NCBI GenBank assembly: GCA_012719445.1
Contig: JAAYAH010000072.1
Coordinates: 24,927-88,926 of the forward strand
Direction: 5' to 3'
Source of the DNA: Actinomycetales bacterium
GTDB taxonomy: Bacteria > Actinomycetota > Actinomycetes > Actinomycetales > Kineosporiaceae
DNA: 64,000 nt
The position numbers and the translations under genes are program-made. Under the pieces are notes generated by a model. The model made no database searches, had not been told where the DNA came from, and saw only the letters and a list, made by a program, of their open reading frames with translations. Within the stretch, counting starts at the first letter, position 1, and every line of letters begins with the position of its first letter. Below, one piece after another: positions 1-8,942 of the stretch.

Positions 1-685
1 CCTGCTGGCAGCCGCCGACCCGGACAGCCTGCAGGTCCGGCTGACCAACGCCGAGCAGGTCCGGCGGCGCCTGGCCGAGGAGATCGAGAGCCTGACGGCG
101 GAGGCGTCGGGGGTCAGGGCACGGCTGGAGGTCGTCGGGGGTCAGGGACGCCAGGACGAGCACGACCGGGCCCGGACCGCGCTGGCCGCGGCGCGGCGCG
201 AGCACGACGGCCTGCGCAGGCGGGCCGAGGCCGTCGCCGTGCTCCGGGAGGTCATGCAGCGCCACCGGGAGCAGGCCAGGCGCGAGTACGTCGCGCCGTT
301 CCGGGAGCAGGTCGTCCGGCTCGGCCGGATCGTCTACGGACCGGACTTCGACGTCGAGATCGACGCCGGCCTGACCATCGTGACCAGGACCCTCGACGGC
401 ACCACGCTGCGGTACGAGGCCCTGTCCTCGGGTGCCAGGGAGCAGCTCGCGATCATCACCCGGCTGGCCTGCTCCGCCGTCGTCGACGAGGACGCCGGGG
501 TTCCCGTGATCATCGACGACGCGCTCGGTCACTCCGACCCGGAACGCCTGCACCGGATCGGCGCGGTGTTCGGATCCGTCGGGACGAGGGCCCAGGTGAT
601 CCTCCTGACCTGCAGCCCGGACCGGTACCGCGCCATCGGCAACGCCCACGTCATCCGGCTGGGTCCCACGGCAGCTCCGGGGTGA
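1..685 (+). CDS. SMC/YhaN-like AAA ATPase, C-terminal part (5' end outside window)
   Basis: The reading frame is open from base 2 to the stop at 685, so only the last ~227 residues are present. The first half is charged and heptad-like, rich in Arg, Glu and Ala, as in the coiled coil of SMC-like proteins. The end holds the second half of an ABC-type head: a signature-like LSSGAREQ, a Walker B strand VPVIIDDAL and a D-loop-like GHSDPER. This order fits chromosome-segregation or YhaN-type ATPases that act on DNA ends, often beside an SbcD-like phosphoesterase gene. That gene, if present, lies outside the window. The exact family cannot be settled from the C-terminus alone. Confidence 0.8.
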   Translation, partial: LLAAADPDSLQVRLTNAEQVRRRLAEEIESLTAEASGVRARLEVVGGQGRQDEHDRARTALAAARREHDGLRRRAEAVAVLREVMQRHREQARREYVAPFREQVVRLGRIVYGPDFDVEIDAGLTIVTRTLDGTTLRYEALSSGAREQLAIITRLACSAVVDEDAGVPVIIDDALGHSDPERLHRIGAVFGSVGTRAQVILLTCSPDRYRAIGNAHVIRLGPTAAPG

Positions 686-734
686 GCCCGCCGGGACCGC
701 TGTGACCATGACGTGATGGGCGGCGGCCCGTGGA

Positions 735-777
735 CGGTGCAACCGGGTGATCCACACGGGATCACCCGGTTGCACCG
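735..777. terminator. Bidirectional hairpin terminator
   Basis: A perfect 19-bp inverted repeat (735-753 with 759-777) closes on a 5-base loop. It lies between the converging ends of the ATPase gene (685) and the pectate lyase gene (782), so it can end transcription from both sides. Confidence 0.75.
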
Positions 778-781
778 CCGG

Positions 782-2365
782 TCAGATCCGGTCCGACCCG
801 CTGGCCCCGGCACCGGCCACCGGCGGCGTCGACGGGGCCGGCCCGGCCGGGTAGGTGTAGGGCGGCGGCGCGATGGTGTTGTCGGCGTTGAGCCAGTCGG
901 CCATCGTCTTGCCACTGTCGTTGGCCCTGGTGATCGTCGCCGGATCGTAGACGTTCGTCGCCGTCCAGGTCAGGTGGGCATCGCTGTCGAAGTCCTGGGT
1001 GATCGTCTTCGCGGAGGCGACGCGGTTGCCGTCGGCGTAGATCTTCGCCTCGGCCCCGAGGCCCAGGCAGTAGTCGCTCACCCGGTAGTAGTTGCCGAAG
1101 ACGTGGGCGTACCCGAACCGGACCCGGGGGTGCCGGGTGTTCGAGCCGTCGAAGTGGTTGTGGTGGTAGGTCACCCGGAGGTAGCCCCGGTCCTGTGCGC
1201 CGTTGTTGTCGCTGTGACCGAGCAGCATCGACTTGTCGGTGCCGACGAAGCGGTTGCGCGACACCGTGACGAGGTCGCTCCCCCGCTTGATGTCGACGGA
1301 ACCGTCGTTGGCCGGGTGGAAGGTGTTGAAGGTGACCCAGACGTGGTGCGAGTAGCACTGCACGTTGACCGAGTCGTCGGGAGAGTTCCGGAACGAGAGG
1401 TTCTGGATGATCACGTTGCCGACGTGGGGGAAGGTGTCCCGCTCCGCCGGGTCGCAGGTGTCACCGCCGCGGGCGACCTCCTCCGGCCCCCACCCGTTCA
1501 CGTCGAGACCGAAGCCGTCGATGGTGGCGGTGGACCCCACCCCCACGATGGTCTTGTTCGAACCCACGTCGAGCATGGCGGACCCGCTGCCGGTGATCGT
1601 GCCGGAGACCCGCACGATGCGGGGGGCGTCGTCGGCGACGGCGGCGGCCAGTTGGGAGTACGTGGTGACCGTGACCGTCTCACCGCCGGCACCGCCGTTG
1701 GTCCCGTTCCTCCCATAGCCGCTGAGGCCCGCGAACCCCACCAACCCCTCGGAGTTGCCCCCGCCGCTGCTGCTGATGGTGGTCGTCGTCGACCGGGTGG
1801 TCGTGCTCGTGGTCGTCCGGGTCGACGTCGTCGTGGTGGTGGGCCGGGTGGTCGTGGTGGGCCCGGTGGTCGTGGTAGTGGGCCGGGTCGTGGTGGGCAT
1901 GGTGGTCGTGGTGCCCGAACCGGTGCCGGAGCTGCCGCAGGCGACCCCGTTGACGGCGAACGCCGCGGGCACGGAGTTGGCCGTGGTCCAGGTGCCCTGG
2001 AACCCGAAGCCCACGGTGCGACCGCTGGGGACGGCGCTGTTCCAGCCGACGCTCGTGGCACTCGCCTGCCCCCCGGTGACGGCGATGGTGGCGTTCCAGG
2101 CGCTGGTCACCGCCTGCCCGTCCGGGAAGATCCAGGTCACGGTCCAGCCGTTGAGCGGATCCCCGCTGTTGAGGACGGCGACGTCGGCGACGAACCCGCC
2201 CGGCCACTGCGAGGTGACCGTGTAGGTGACCTGGCAGACCACGGCGGCGGTCGCCGGCGTCGCGAGGGATGCGACGCCCGTCGTCGCCACCACGGCGGCG
2301 AGGCCGACGGCGAGCCGGGCCCCGGGGTGACGTCGACGGTTCCTCTCGCGCGAACGCTTCTCCAC
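782..2365 (-). CDS. Secreted pectate lyase (PL1 family) with N-terminal CBM2
   Basis: A 527-residue exported enzyme. An Arg-rich signal peptide ends near residue 40 (ATPATAA). A CBM2 cellulose-binding module follows (about 42-145; WPGGF, GWTVTW, SAWN). A Thr-rich linker of TTTT repeats (about 150-200) leads to a PL1 beta-helix. In the helix VNVQCYSHHVWVTFNTF, DGSVDIKRGS and RHPRVRFG are visible; the last matches the conserved PL1 region with the catalytic Arg. The family cleaves polygalacturonate by beta-elimination, so the likely target is pectin held near cellulose. The start is GTG, with GAAGGAGA about 8 bases upstream. A palindrome 45-58 bases upstream may be an operator. The CBM2 resembles that of the expansin at 33.4 kb. 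Confidence 0.92.
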   Translation of the reverse strand: MEKRSRERNRRRHPGARLAVGLAAVVATTGVASLATPATAAVVCQVTYTVTSQWPGGFVADVAVLNSGDPLNGWTVTWIFPDGQAVTSAWNATIAVTGGQASATSVGWNSAVPSGRTVGFGFQGTWTTANSVPAAFAVNGVACGSSGTGSGTTTTMPTTTRPTTTTTGPTTTTRPTTTTTSTRTTTSTTTRSTTTTISSSGGGNSEGLVGFAGLSGYGRNGTNGGAGGETVTVTTYSQLAAAVADDAPRIVRVSGTITGSGSAMLDVGSNKTIVGVGSTATIDGFGLDVNGWGPEEVARGGDTCDPAERDTFPHVGNVIIQNLSFRNSPDDSVNVQCYSHHVWVTFNTFHPANDGSVDIKRGSDLVTVSRNRFVGTDKSMLLGHSDNNGAQDRGYLRVTYHHNHFDGSNTRHPRVRFGYAHVFGNYYRVSDYCLGLGAEAKIYADGNRVASAKTITQDFDSDAHLTWTATNVYDPATITRANDSGKTMADWLNADNTIAPPPYTYPAGPAPSTPPVAGAGASGSDRI

Positions 2366-2409
2366 ACCCGTCTCCTTCGACGACTCGCTCCGTCCGACCC
2401 GAGGCCGGT

Positions 2410-2423
2410 GGAAAGTGCTTTCC
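2410..2423. promoter_or_regulatory. Possible sugar-responsive operator upstream of pectate lyase
   Basis: GGAAAGTGCTTTCC has 6-bp inverted arms around a 2-base centre. It lies 45-58 bases upstream of the pectate lyase start. The GAAAG..CTTTC shape recalls LacI-family operators of actinobacterial polysaccharide genes. GGTTGTCGAG occurs directly beside it (2424-2433) and again near 2457-2466. No regulator gene is adjacent, so the role is inferred. Confidence 0.4.
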
Positions 2424-2513
2424 GGTTGTCGAGGGAGTCGCCCGGGCGCCGGGAAAGGTTGTCGAGCGGAGCCGCCCGGGGGGTGTCACCCGCACAGTTG
2501 CCCGCATCGGGCG

Positions 2514-3557
2514 TCACAGCGGGGCCGGCGTCACCTCTCCGGGGGCACCCGCGCTCGCCGGGTGCACCTGGGGCAGTCCGAACGCCCGGAAGAGCGCGAC
2601 GTCGAAGAAGCAGGCGACATGTCTCACCGCCGGTCCGTCCGGGGTGGTGGCGACGTCGAGGACGTGGAGCTGAAAGGCATGGTGAACACCGTCCTCCCCG
2701 CGGAGCCACACCGCGCACGCCGGCTGCCCGTTGGCCGCTGTCGGCAGGAGGCGCAGGTCGTCCGGTCCCCGCGCGGGGCACCGGGTGCGGATCAGCGCCC
2801 CGACGGCGGACGGTCCCTGGTACCACCCGGTGAACGGCGGCATCTCCCAGGTCACGTCCTCGGTGAGCAGGGCGACGACGGCCTCGGTGTCGTAGTTCGC
2901 GAAGGCCCGCATGTACCGGTCGAGCAGGTCACGCTCGCGGAGGCCGAGGGCTCCCGACCCGTCCCTGGCCTCCTGGGTCCCGCCGTCCCGGAGACGGTCG
3001 AGTCCCGCCCTCGCCCGCTGCAGCGCGCTGTTGGCCGAGGGCACGGTGACCCCGAGCGTCTCCGCGGTCTCGGCGGCGCTGAAGGCGAGCACGTCGCGGA
3101 GGATGAGCACCGCCCGCTGCAGCGGGGTGAGGTGCTGCAGGGCCGCGACGAAGGCGAGCCGGATCCCCTCCCTGGTCTCGGTGACGGCGGCCGGGTCGGT
3201 TCCGGGCGAGGCCACCAGCGCGTCGGGCAGCGGCTCCAGCCACGGCAGCTCCGGTCTCCGGTCGAGGACACCCGTGGGATCGGCGCTGGGGGCACCGAGC
3301 CCGGTCGGCAACGGGCGGCGGGCCCGCTGCTCCAGGGCCGTCAGGCAGGTCCTGGTCGCGATCCGGTACATCCAGGTACGCACCGAGGAACGCCCCTCGA
3401 AGGAGCCGAAGGCCCGCCAGGCCCGCAGGTAGGTCTCCTGGACCTGGTCCTCCGCGTCCTGCACCGACCCCAGCATCCGATAGCAGTGAGCGATCAGCTC
3501 ACCTCGGAGAGGATCGGTCACGGCGGCGAAGTCCCGCTCGGCTAAGGTATGGCTCAC
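2514..3557 (-). CDS. ECF sigma factor with C-terminal SnoaL-like domain (SigG/SigX5 type)
   Basis: A 347-residue sigma-70 family protein. Region 2 is seen in LIAHCYRMLGSVQDAEDQVQETYLRAW, here abbreviated to its core RMLGSVQDAEDQVQE (about 26-50). Region 4 is LTPLQRAVLILRDVLAFSA followed by a helix-turn-helix (about 140-190). The last ~140 residues (LLDRYMRAFANYD onward) have the shape of a SnoaL/NTF2-like fold. This layout and length match the M. tuberculosis SigG / TIGR02960 group, in which the C-terminal fold is thought to modulate the sigma factor in place of a classical anti-sigma factor. No anti-sigma gene is adjacent. The GTG start has a TACCGT hexamer 6 bases upstream and no clear Shine-Dalgarno sequence, so the mRNA is probably leaderless. 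Confidence 0.88.
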   Translation of the reverse strand: MSHTLAERDFAAVTDPLRGELIAHCYRMLGSVQDAEDQVQETYLRAWRAFGSFEGRSSVRTWMYRIATRTCLTALEQRARRPLPTGLGAPSADPTGVLDRRPELPWLEPLPDALVASPGTDPAAVTETREGIRLAFVAALQHLTPLQRAVLILRDVLAFSAAETAETLGVTVPSANSALQRARAGLDRLRDGGTQEARDGSGALGLRERDLLDRYMRAFANYDTEAVVALLTEDVTWEMPPFTGWYQGPSAVGALIRTRCPARGPDDLRLLPTAANGQPACAVWLRGEDGVHHAFQLHVLDVATTPDGPAVRHVACFFDVALFRAFGLPQVHPASAGAPGEVTPAPL

Positions 3558-3563
3558 CTTGCC

Positions 3564-3569
3564 ACGGTA
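3564..3569 (-). promoter_or_regulatory. -10 element (TACCGT) for a leaderless sigma-factor transcript
   Basis: On the minus strand TACCGT ends 6 bases before the GTG at 3557, which places the expected transcription start on the start codon. No convincing -35 box is seen. Confidence 0.4.
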
Positions 3570-3632
3570 GCGACGCGCCTCCCGGTCCGCCTCCGGATGG
3601 CCCCGGCCGTGCCCGGCTCGGGGGCGGCCGGA

Positions 3633-6600
3633 TCAGCGCGGGTCGCCGGGGCCCTCGGCGGGCCGGTCCACGGCGTCGAGGACCCGGGCGATCACCTGCC
3701 GCGGATCGTCGTACCAGTCCTTGGTCAGCACGTGGACGACCTGCCACCCGACCGCCCGGAGCACCGCCGGATGGCAGAGCACCCGCTCGTCGACCCGCTC
3801 CGCCGCGGCCCGGGACGGCGTGTCGACGAGCACCGCGACCCGGTACCGGTCCTCGCCGGGACGTCGCAGAGCCAGGTCGCAGCGGAAGACGGAGCGGCCG
3901 ACCTGCTCGTCGACCGCCACGTCCCGGGCCCGCAGCGCCTCGGCCAACTCCCGGGCGACCGGCCCGGAGACCGGCGCACCGGTCCCTCTCCCCGGGGCGG
4001 CACCGCTCCCAGCCCCCGGGACGGCGCCGGTCACCGCCCGGAGCTCGGCGAGGCAGCGGGCGTCGTCCCCGTCGGAGACCGCCGAGGCGTAGCCGAGGAA
4101 CCGGCGCAGGGTGTTCGCCCCGTCGTTGTAGGTGTTGGTCACGGCGGACGGGCCGATCGTCGTGACGATCGCCATGTGCACCCGTGCCCGGCTGAAGATG
4201 ACGTTGAGCCGTCTCTCCCCACCCCGCTGGTTGATCGGGCCGAAGTTCATCACCATCCGGCCGTCGGGCCCTGGGGCGTAGCAGACGCTCATCAGGATCA
4301 CGTCGCGCTCGTCGCCCTGGACGTTCTCCAGGTTCTTCACGAACAGGCCGACGAAGTGCTCCCCCACCTCCCGACCCAGCTCGGACTCGTACCGCCGCCC
4401 GAACTCCGGGTCGGCCTCGGCCAGCCGCTCCAGCGCCCGCTCGATCGCCCCCTGCTGTGCCTCGGAGAAGGCGACCACGCCGAGGGTGAGACCGGTGTCC
4501 CGGCTCAGCAGCTCACGGACCAGCGCCGCGATGTAGGCGGCCTCCCCCGGGTTGGTCCGCCGCCGGTACACGGCGCCGACGGTGCGGTGAACGCTGATGC
4601 TGCGGGCCAGCAGGGCGTCGGCGGCCGCCTTGACCTCCGTCGCGGGGACGGCGAGCGCGTCCCCGCCCGAGGTGTCGGCGTCCTCGACGTCGATCTCGAT
4701 GCCGAGCGACCCGGGACGGGCGACGGTCCGGTCGGGGACCGTGGACAGCCGGTTGTCGTAGAACGCGGCGTTGCTGAAGGCGATGAGCGCCTCGTAGCGG
4801 CTGCGGTAGTGCCAGGTGAGCATCGTCGACGGGAGCCGGACGGCGCACTGCGCGAGGAAGCTGTCGCCGTCGAGCACCAGCCCGACCTCGACGTCGTCCT
4901 CCGGCCCGTCGTCCTCCTCGCCACCGGGCCCTTCCCCCCTGCGGACGGTGAAGTACTGGGTGGGCGGGAGCTGCATCTGGTCACCGACGACGATGACCTG
5001 CTGCGCCCGGAACATCGCCGGCACGGCCTCCTCGACCGGGATCTGGCTGGCCTCGTCGTAGATGACCACGTCGAACAGCCCGGGATCGAGGGGCAGCGTC
5101 TCGGAGACGGAGGTGGGGCTCATCAGCCAGATCGGCCGCAGCGCCGCGACGACCTCGCCGGGATCCCCCGAGGAGAGGTCCCGGATGGACCGGTAGCGCA
5201 TGACCTTGCCGAACTCGTGTTCCAGCGCCCGCCTGCCCGCGCTCCACGCCTTCTTGCGGCGACGCTGCTCGGGGTCCATCCCGGTGACGCTGCGGGCGGA
5301 GTGGACGACCTGCTCCAGGAACCGTGCCCTGACCCTGGCGACGATCACCTCGGCGTTGCGCGCGTACAGGGTCGGCAGCAGCGCCTGCGCCCTGCCGACG
5401 GCCTCGGCCAGGTCCGCCCCGTCGAAGGAGCCCATGGCCGGGACCCGGTCCCGGACGTCGTCGAGGGCCGCTGCGGCGACGGCCCGTTCGAGCTGGCGAG
5501 GGGTCGCGGTCAGCCGGCGCAGGGCGTGCGCGACGGCGGGGTGCTCGTCCAGCGCGCGCAGCGCCGGGACCAGCGCCCGCAGTCCCGCCGCGGCCGCGGG
5601 GTCGGCGAGGGCGTCGAGGACGGCGAGCAGCCGGTCCAGGGGCAGGTCCTCGACGTCCACGAGGAGCCCGGAGAGGGCCTCCCGCAGGCGGGCCGCCTCC
5701 GCACCAGCCTGCTCGAACCCCGCGGCGAGCCCGGGCCGCCGGCCCCGGGCCAGGGCGTCGATCACCGCGAGCACCCGGCGGTCCTCGCTCCGGCGCAGGG
5801 CGTCGAGGCGGTCCACCAGCTCCGCGGGATCGTCGTGCCCCCAGGTGGCCCGGGAGGCGGTCACCAGCCGGTCCGCCTCGGCGCGCTCCTCCTGCACCGT
5901 GACCAGCAGCCTCAGCGCCCCGGACACGGTGGGACGCACCGCGGAGCCCGGCACCGCGTAGCGGCTCCGGACGGCGCGCCGCACCCGGCGCCACGCCCGG
6001 TCGAGGAACCGTAGCGGCGAGCCCTCCCGGGCCAGGGCGACGCCCAGTGCCGCCCTGGCGTCGTCCGGCTCCAGCGGGTCGTGCCACCCCGCCGCCCGGC
6101 GCTCGGCGGCCCGGACCCGCTCCAGCGCCTGCCGCCGGGTCTCGGCGTCGGCGCGGAGCCGGGCGGCCTCGGGCGACCACAGGTCCAGCGCCGCGGACCG
6201 GCCGAGCCGGGCCATCGGCAGCGCGAGGCCGCCGAGCTCCCCCACGGCCTCGACCGCGGGCAGGGTGAGCCCTGCGGAACCGGTGGCGTCCGGCCACTCC
6301 GGGCCGTCGAAGGCGCCGGAGCTCCTCGGCTCGTCGAGGAGCTCCAGCAGACGCCGCACCACCTGCCGCGCCCGGTCTGCGCCCGCGGCGGCCTCGGCGT
6401 CCGGCCGGACGGTGGCGAGCACCTCCTGGGCCAGGAAACGGACGGGGCTGGTGGCCAGGACCGGTTCGGCCGGGGTCCCCGATGCCGATCGGGTCTCCTG
6501 TGCCGCCGGGGTCCCCGGTTCCGGTCGGGCCCGTGGGGACACCCGGCTCGTCAGCGCCGTGGCGACGGCGTCCACGGCGGGTCGGGCAGCCCACCACTCG

Positions 6601-8942
6601 GCGGGGGTCGGCAGCATCCGCCGGACGGCGGGCCTGTCCCCCTCCGGCCAGCCGGTGTCGCCCAGGTCGACGAGCCGCTCCAGGAGTTCCCGCGGCGTCG
6701 GGCCGTCGCCGGGCCCGGGCTGGGCGAGGGCGGCCTCGTAGCCGCGGACGCGGTCCAGCTCCGCCCCGATCGCTGCGATCACCCGGGCGCGGGCGGTCTC
6801 GAGCCCGGCGAGATCGTCCTCGGTCGCCAGCCACGCCTCGTAGGTGCGCCTCAGCCCGTGGACGAAGCTCTTCTTGTCCGCCTGCGAGTCGTGGATGAGG
6901 CAGGTCAGCTCGTCCAGGCCGCGCTGGCGCAGCCGGGCGTGCACGACGTCGATCGCCGCGCGCTTCTGGCAGATGAACAGGACCCGCCTGCCCTCGGCGA
7001 CGTAGTCCGCGATGAGGTTGGTGATGGTCTGGGACTTGCCGGTACCGGGAGGACCCTGGATGACGAGGCTCCCGCCCCGGCGTGCCCTGGCCACCGCGGC
7101 CACCTGGGAGGCGTCGGCGGGGACGACGAGATAACGGTCCTCCAGCGGGAGGTCGTCGCCTGCCGCCGGTTCCAGCGGGCGGGGTTCGAGGGAGAACACG
7201 GTGTCGAAGGCGGCGCAGGTGGGGCCGCCGGCGACGAGGTCGTTGTAGTCGTGGACGAGGCTCATCGTGCGGTGGTCGACGTTGGCGAGGGTGAGCGCGC
7301 ACAGGTCGACGTCCCACGCGTAGGGGTTGCCCTCGGTGTGGTCGTCGAGCACGTAGGTCTCCCGCCCGCGCTCCACCATGTCGCCGCGACGAGGGCCCGG
7401 CTCCTCGCCGAGGGCCAGGCCGAGCGGGACCGGGGCCGGCGCGACCCTGTCCCTGAAGATCTTCAGCCCGAGGGGGTCGTAGTCGCGGCGCCGGTACGAG
7501 TACGCGTACACCCGCCCGCCCAGGGCGTGGCGACCCACCCGCTGCCGCCGGGTGAACGCCGCGGCCCGGATCCTGGCGCTGCGGTGCACGAGCTCGATCC
7601 GGGGCCGGTCCACCAGGGTCAGCGTCACCGCCGGCTCGCTCGCGGCGATCCGCGCGGCGAGGTCCTCGTACAGCCGCTCGACGGGGGTCACCGCGAGATC
7701 GACGATCTCCGGGAGCTCCAGCCCGTACAGCCGGAGCAGGTGTTGACGCAGGGCGGGGTTCACCTCGGCAACCGTGCCCTGGGCGGTGAGGAGGTAGCTG
7801 TCCCGCACCCCGCGCTTCCTGGTCAGGGTCACCGGAAGCAGCAACAGCGGTGAGGAGATGCGCTGCTCGACGTCGCCCCTGAGGTCGTGCCAGCGCAGGA
7901 ACGCCACGACCAGCCGTAGCTGCGAGCGCCCGTACTCGGAGCGGTCCCGCCGGGCCCTGGCGATGAGGGTGTCGAGCACTGCCTGGGCGTAGGGGGCGTC
8001 GTCCCAGCGCAGTACCGAGCCGAGGGCCAGCGGCCGGCCGGACAGCAACCGGCCGGCTGCGGGCGAGCGCCAGGTGAACAGCTGCTCCGCCCGGATGTTG
8101 CGGACGTCGAGCAGCAGCGGGACCGACGCCTCGGTGAGGTCGAGGGACTGCCGGGTCGACCGGAAGTACAGCAGCCGGTTGCGCCGGGACAGGTCGTGCA
8201 GCCGGTCCCGGAGGCCGACCAGGACGGCACGGGCCCGGTCGTCCCGCTCGGCAGCCCCCGCGGTCACGGCGTCGAGATCGAGGTCGACCGGCTGCTCGCG
8301 GTAGGTCTCCAGCCGCGCGGCCAGCTCGGCGACGTCCTGGGGACGGCGTCGACGGTCCGGGTCGAGCATCTCGGCGGCGAGGGTCGCGATCACCGGGTGC
8401 AGCCGGGGGTTCAGCGCGAACAGGTTGCGCCGGTGCCCTGCCAGCCGTTCGACGTCCTCGACGACGGCCAGATCCAGCCCACAGGCCAGGGCGGCGAGCA
8501 GGAGACCGAGACAGGCGACGTCGCCGAGCTGGTCATGGTGCCCGAGCCGGTGCTCCCAGGTCGACCAGCCCGGCACCAGCACCGGCCGGGTGAGCTCCTC
8601 GCCCGGGAGGGCGACGTCCAGCGGACGGACCCGCTGCGTGCCCCGACCGGTGTCGGTGTGCACCGCGGACACGGCGACGATCTCCACGGCGGAGGGCGCC
8701 TCCCGCTGGACGGCGGCGACCCGCGCCGGTTCGGTCACCGGGGGCGCCGCCGCAGCGGGATCGAGATGGACCCGGTACCTGTCGTCGACGACCAGGGCCT
8801 CCGTCCCGCGAAGCGGCGCCGTCAGCCCGACGCCGTGCAGCTCCGCGACCTCGCGGAACAGCGGCAGCAGGGCGGTGACGAGGTCGTCGGTGCCGAGGCC
8901 GCCGCGCTCGCGACCGAGCTCGACGAGGTCCTGGAAGCTCAT
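3633..8942 (-). CDS. Kinase-like / DUF4011 superfamily-1 helicase / nuclease-like fusion
   Basis: A 1769-residue protein. Residues ~1-225 resemble the C-lobe of a protein kinase, ending in a typical LDPDRRRRPQDVAEL motif, but I see no catalytic HRD or DFG, so it is probably a pseudokinase. A DUF4011-type segment begins near 240 (LHDLSRRNRLLYF). The helicase core has Walker A GPPGTGKS at 630-637 and Walker B YDEAS at ~1295-1299, followed by GDQMQLPP and LTWHYRSR, with late motifs VQGDERD and RRLNVIFSRA. Residues ~1660-1769 look like a Vsr/DUF559-type nuclease of the kind fused to such helicases. The ATG overlaps the stop of the M48-like gene by 4 bases, so the two are translationally coupled. 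The architecture recalls Mokosh-type phage defence, but no PLD domain is visible. Function is inferred. Confidence 0.85.
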   Translation of the reverse strand: MSFQDLVELGRERGGLGTDDLVTALLPLFREVAELHGVGLTAPLRGTEALVVDDRYRVHLDPAAAAPPVTEPARVAAVQREAPSAVEIVAVSAVHTDTGRGTQRVRPLDVALPGEELTRPVLVPGWSTWEHRLGHHDQLGDVACLGLLLAALACGLDLAVVEDVERLAGHRRNLFALNPRLHPVIATLAAEMLDPDRRRRPQDVAELAARLETYREQPVDLDLDAVTAGAAERDDRARAVLVGLRDRLHDLSRRNRLLYFRSTRQSLDLTEASVPLLLDVRNIRAEQLFTWRSPAAGRLLSGRPLALGSVLRWDDAPYAQAVLDTLIARARRDRSEYGRSQLRLVVAFLRWHDLRGDVEQRISSPLLLLPVTLTRKRGVRDSYLLTAQGTVAEVNPALRQHLLRLYGLELPEIVDLAVTPVERLYEDLAARIAASEPAVTLTLVDRPRIELVHRSARIRAAAFTRRQRVGRHALGGRVYAYSYRRRDYDPLGLKIFRDRVAPAPVPLGLALGEEPGPRRGDMVERGRETYVLDDHTEGNPYAWDVDLCALTLANVDHRTMSLVHDYNDLVAGGPTCAAFDTVFSLEPRPLEPAAGDDLPLEDRYLVVPADASQVAAVARARRGGSLVIQGPPGTGKSQTITNLIADYVAEGRRVLFICQKRAAIDVVHARLRQRGLDELTCLIHDSQADKKSFVHGLRRTYEAWLATEDDLAGLETARARVIAAIGAELDRVRGYEAALAQPGPGDGPTPRELLERLVDLGDTGWPEGDRPAVRRMLPTPAEWWAARPAVDAVATALTSRVSPRARPEPGTPAAQETRSASGTPAEPVLATSPVRFLAQEVLATVRPDAEAAAGADRARQVVRRLLELLDEPRSSGAFDGPEWPDATGSAGLTLPAVEAVGELGGLALPMARLGRSAALDLWSPEAARLRADAETRRQALERVRAAERRAAGWHDPLEPDDARAALGVALAREGSPLRFLDRAWRRVRRAVRSRYAVPGSAVRPTVSGALRLLVTVQEERAEADRLVTASRATWGHDDPAELVDRLDALRRSEDRRVLAVIDALARGRRPGLAAGFEQAGAEAARLREALSGLLVDVEDLPLDRLLAVLDALADPAAAAGLRALVPALRALDEHPAVAHALRRLTATPRQLERAVAAAALDDVRDRVPAMGSFDGADLAEAVGRAQALLPTLYARNAEVIVARVRARFLEQVVHSARSVTGMDPEQRRRKKAWSAGRRALEHEFGKVMRYRSIRDLSSGDPGEVVAALRPIWLMSPTSVSETLPLDPGLFDVVIYDEASQIPVEEAVPAMFRAQQVIVVGDQMQLPPTQYFTVRRGEGPGGEEDDGPEDDVEVGLVLDGDSFLAQCAVRLPSTMLTWHYRSRYEALIAFSNAAFYDNRLSTVPDRTVARPGSLGIEIDVEDADTSGGDALAVPATEVKAAADALLARSISVHRTVGAVYRRRTNPGEAAYIAALVRELLSRDTGLTLGVVAFSEAQQGAIERALERLAEADPEFGRRYESELGREVGEHFVGLFVKNLENVQGDERDVILMSVCYAPGPDGRMVMNFGPINQRGGERRLNVIFSRARVHMAIVTTIGPSAVTNTYNDGANTLRRFLGYASAVSDGDDARCLAELRAVTGAVPGAGSGAAPGRGTGAPVSGPVARELAEALRARDVAVDEQVGRSVFRCDLALRRPGEDRYRVAVLVDTPSRAAAERVDERVLCHPAVLRAVGWQVVHVLTKDWYDDPRQVIARVLDAVDRPAEGPGDPR

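Noticed and set aside
3549..6014. 821-codon plus-strand frame over the helicase gene
   Set aside because: Opposite-strand shadow caused by high GC; no motif, and the minus-strand helicase has all motifs.
3633..8942. Assignment as Mokosh type I or II defence
   Set aside because: Architecture is similar, but I see no PLD nuclease motif and the partner is an M48-like peptidase, so the name would overstate the match.
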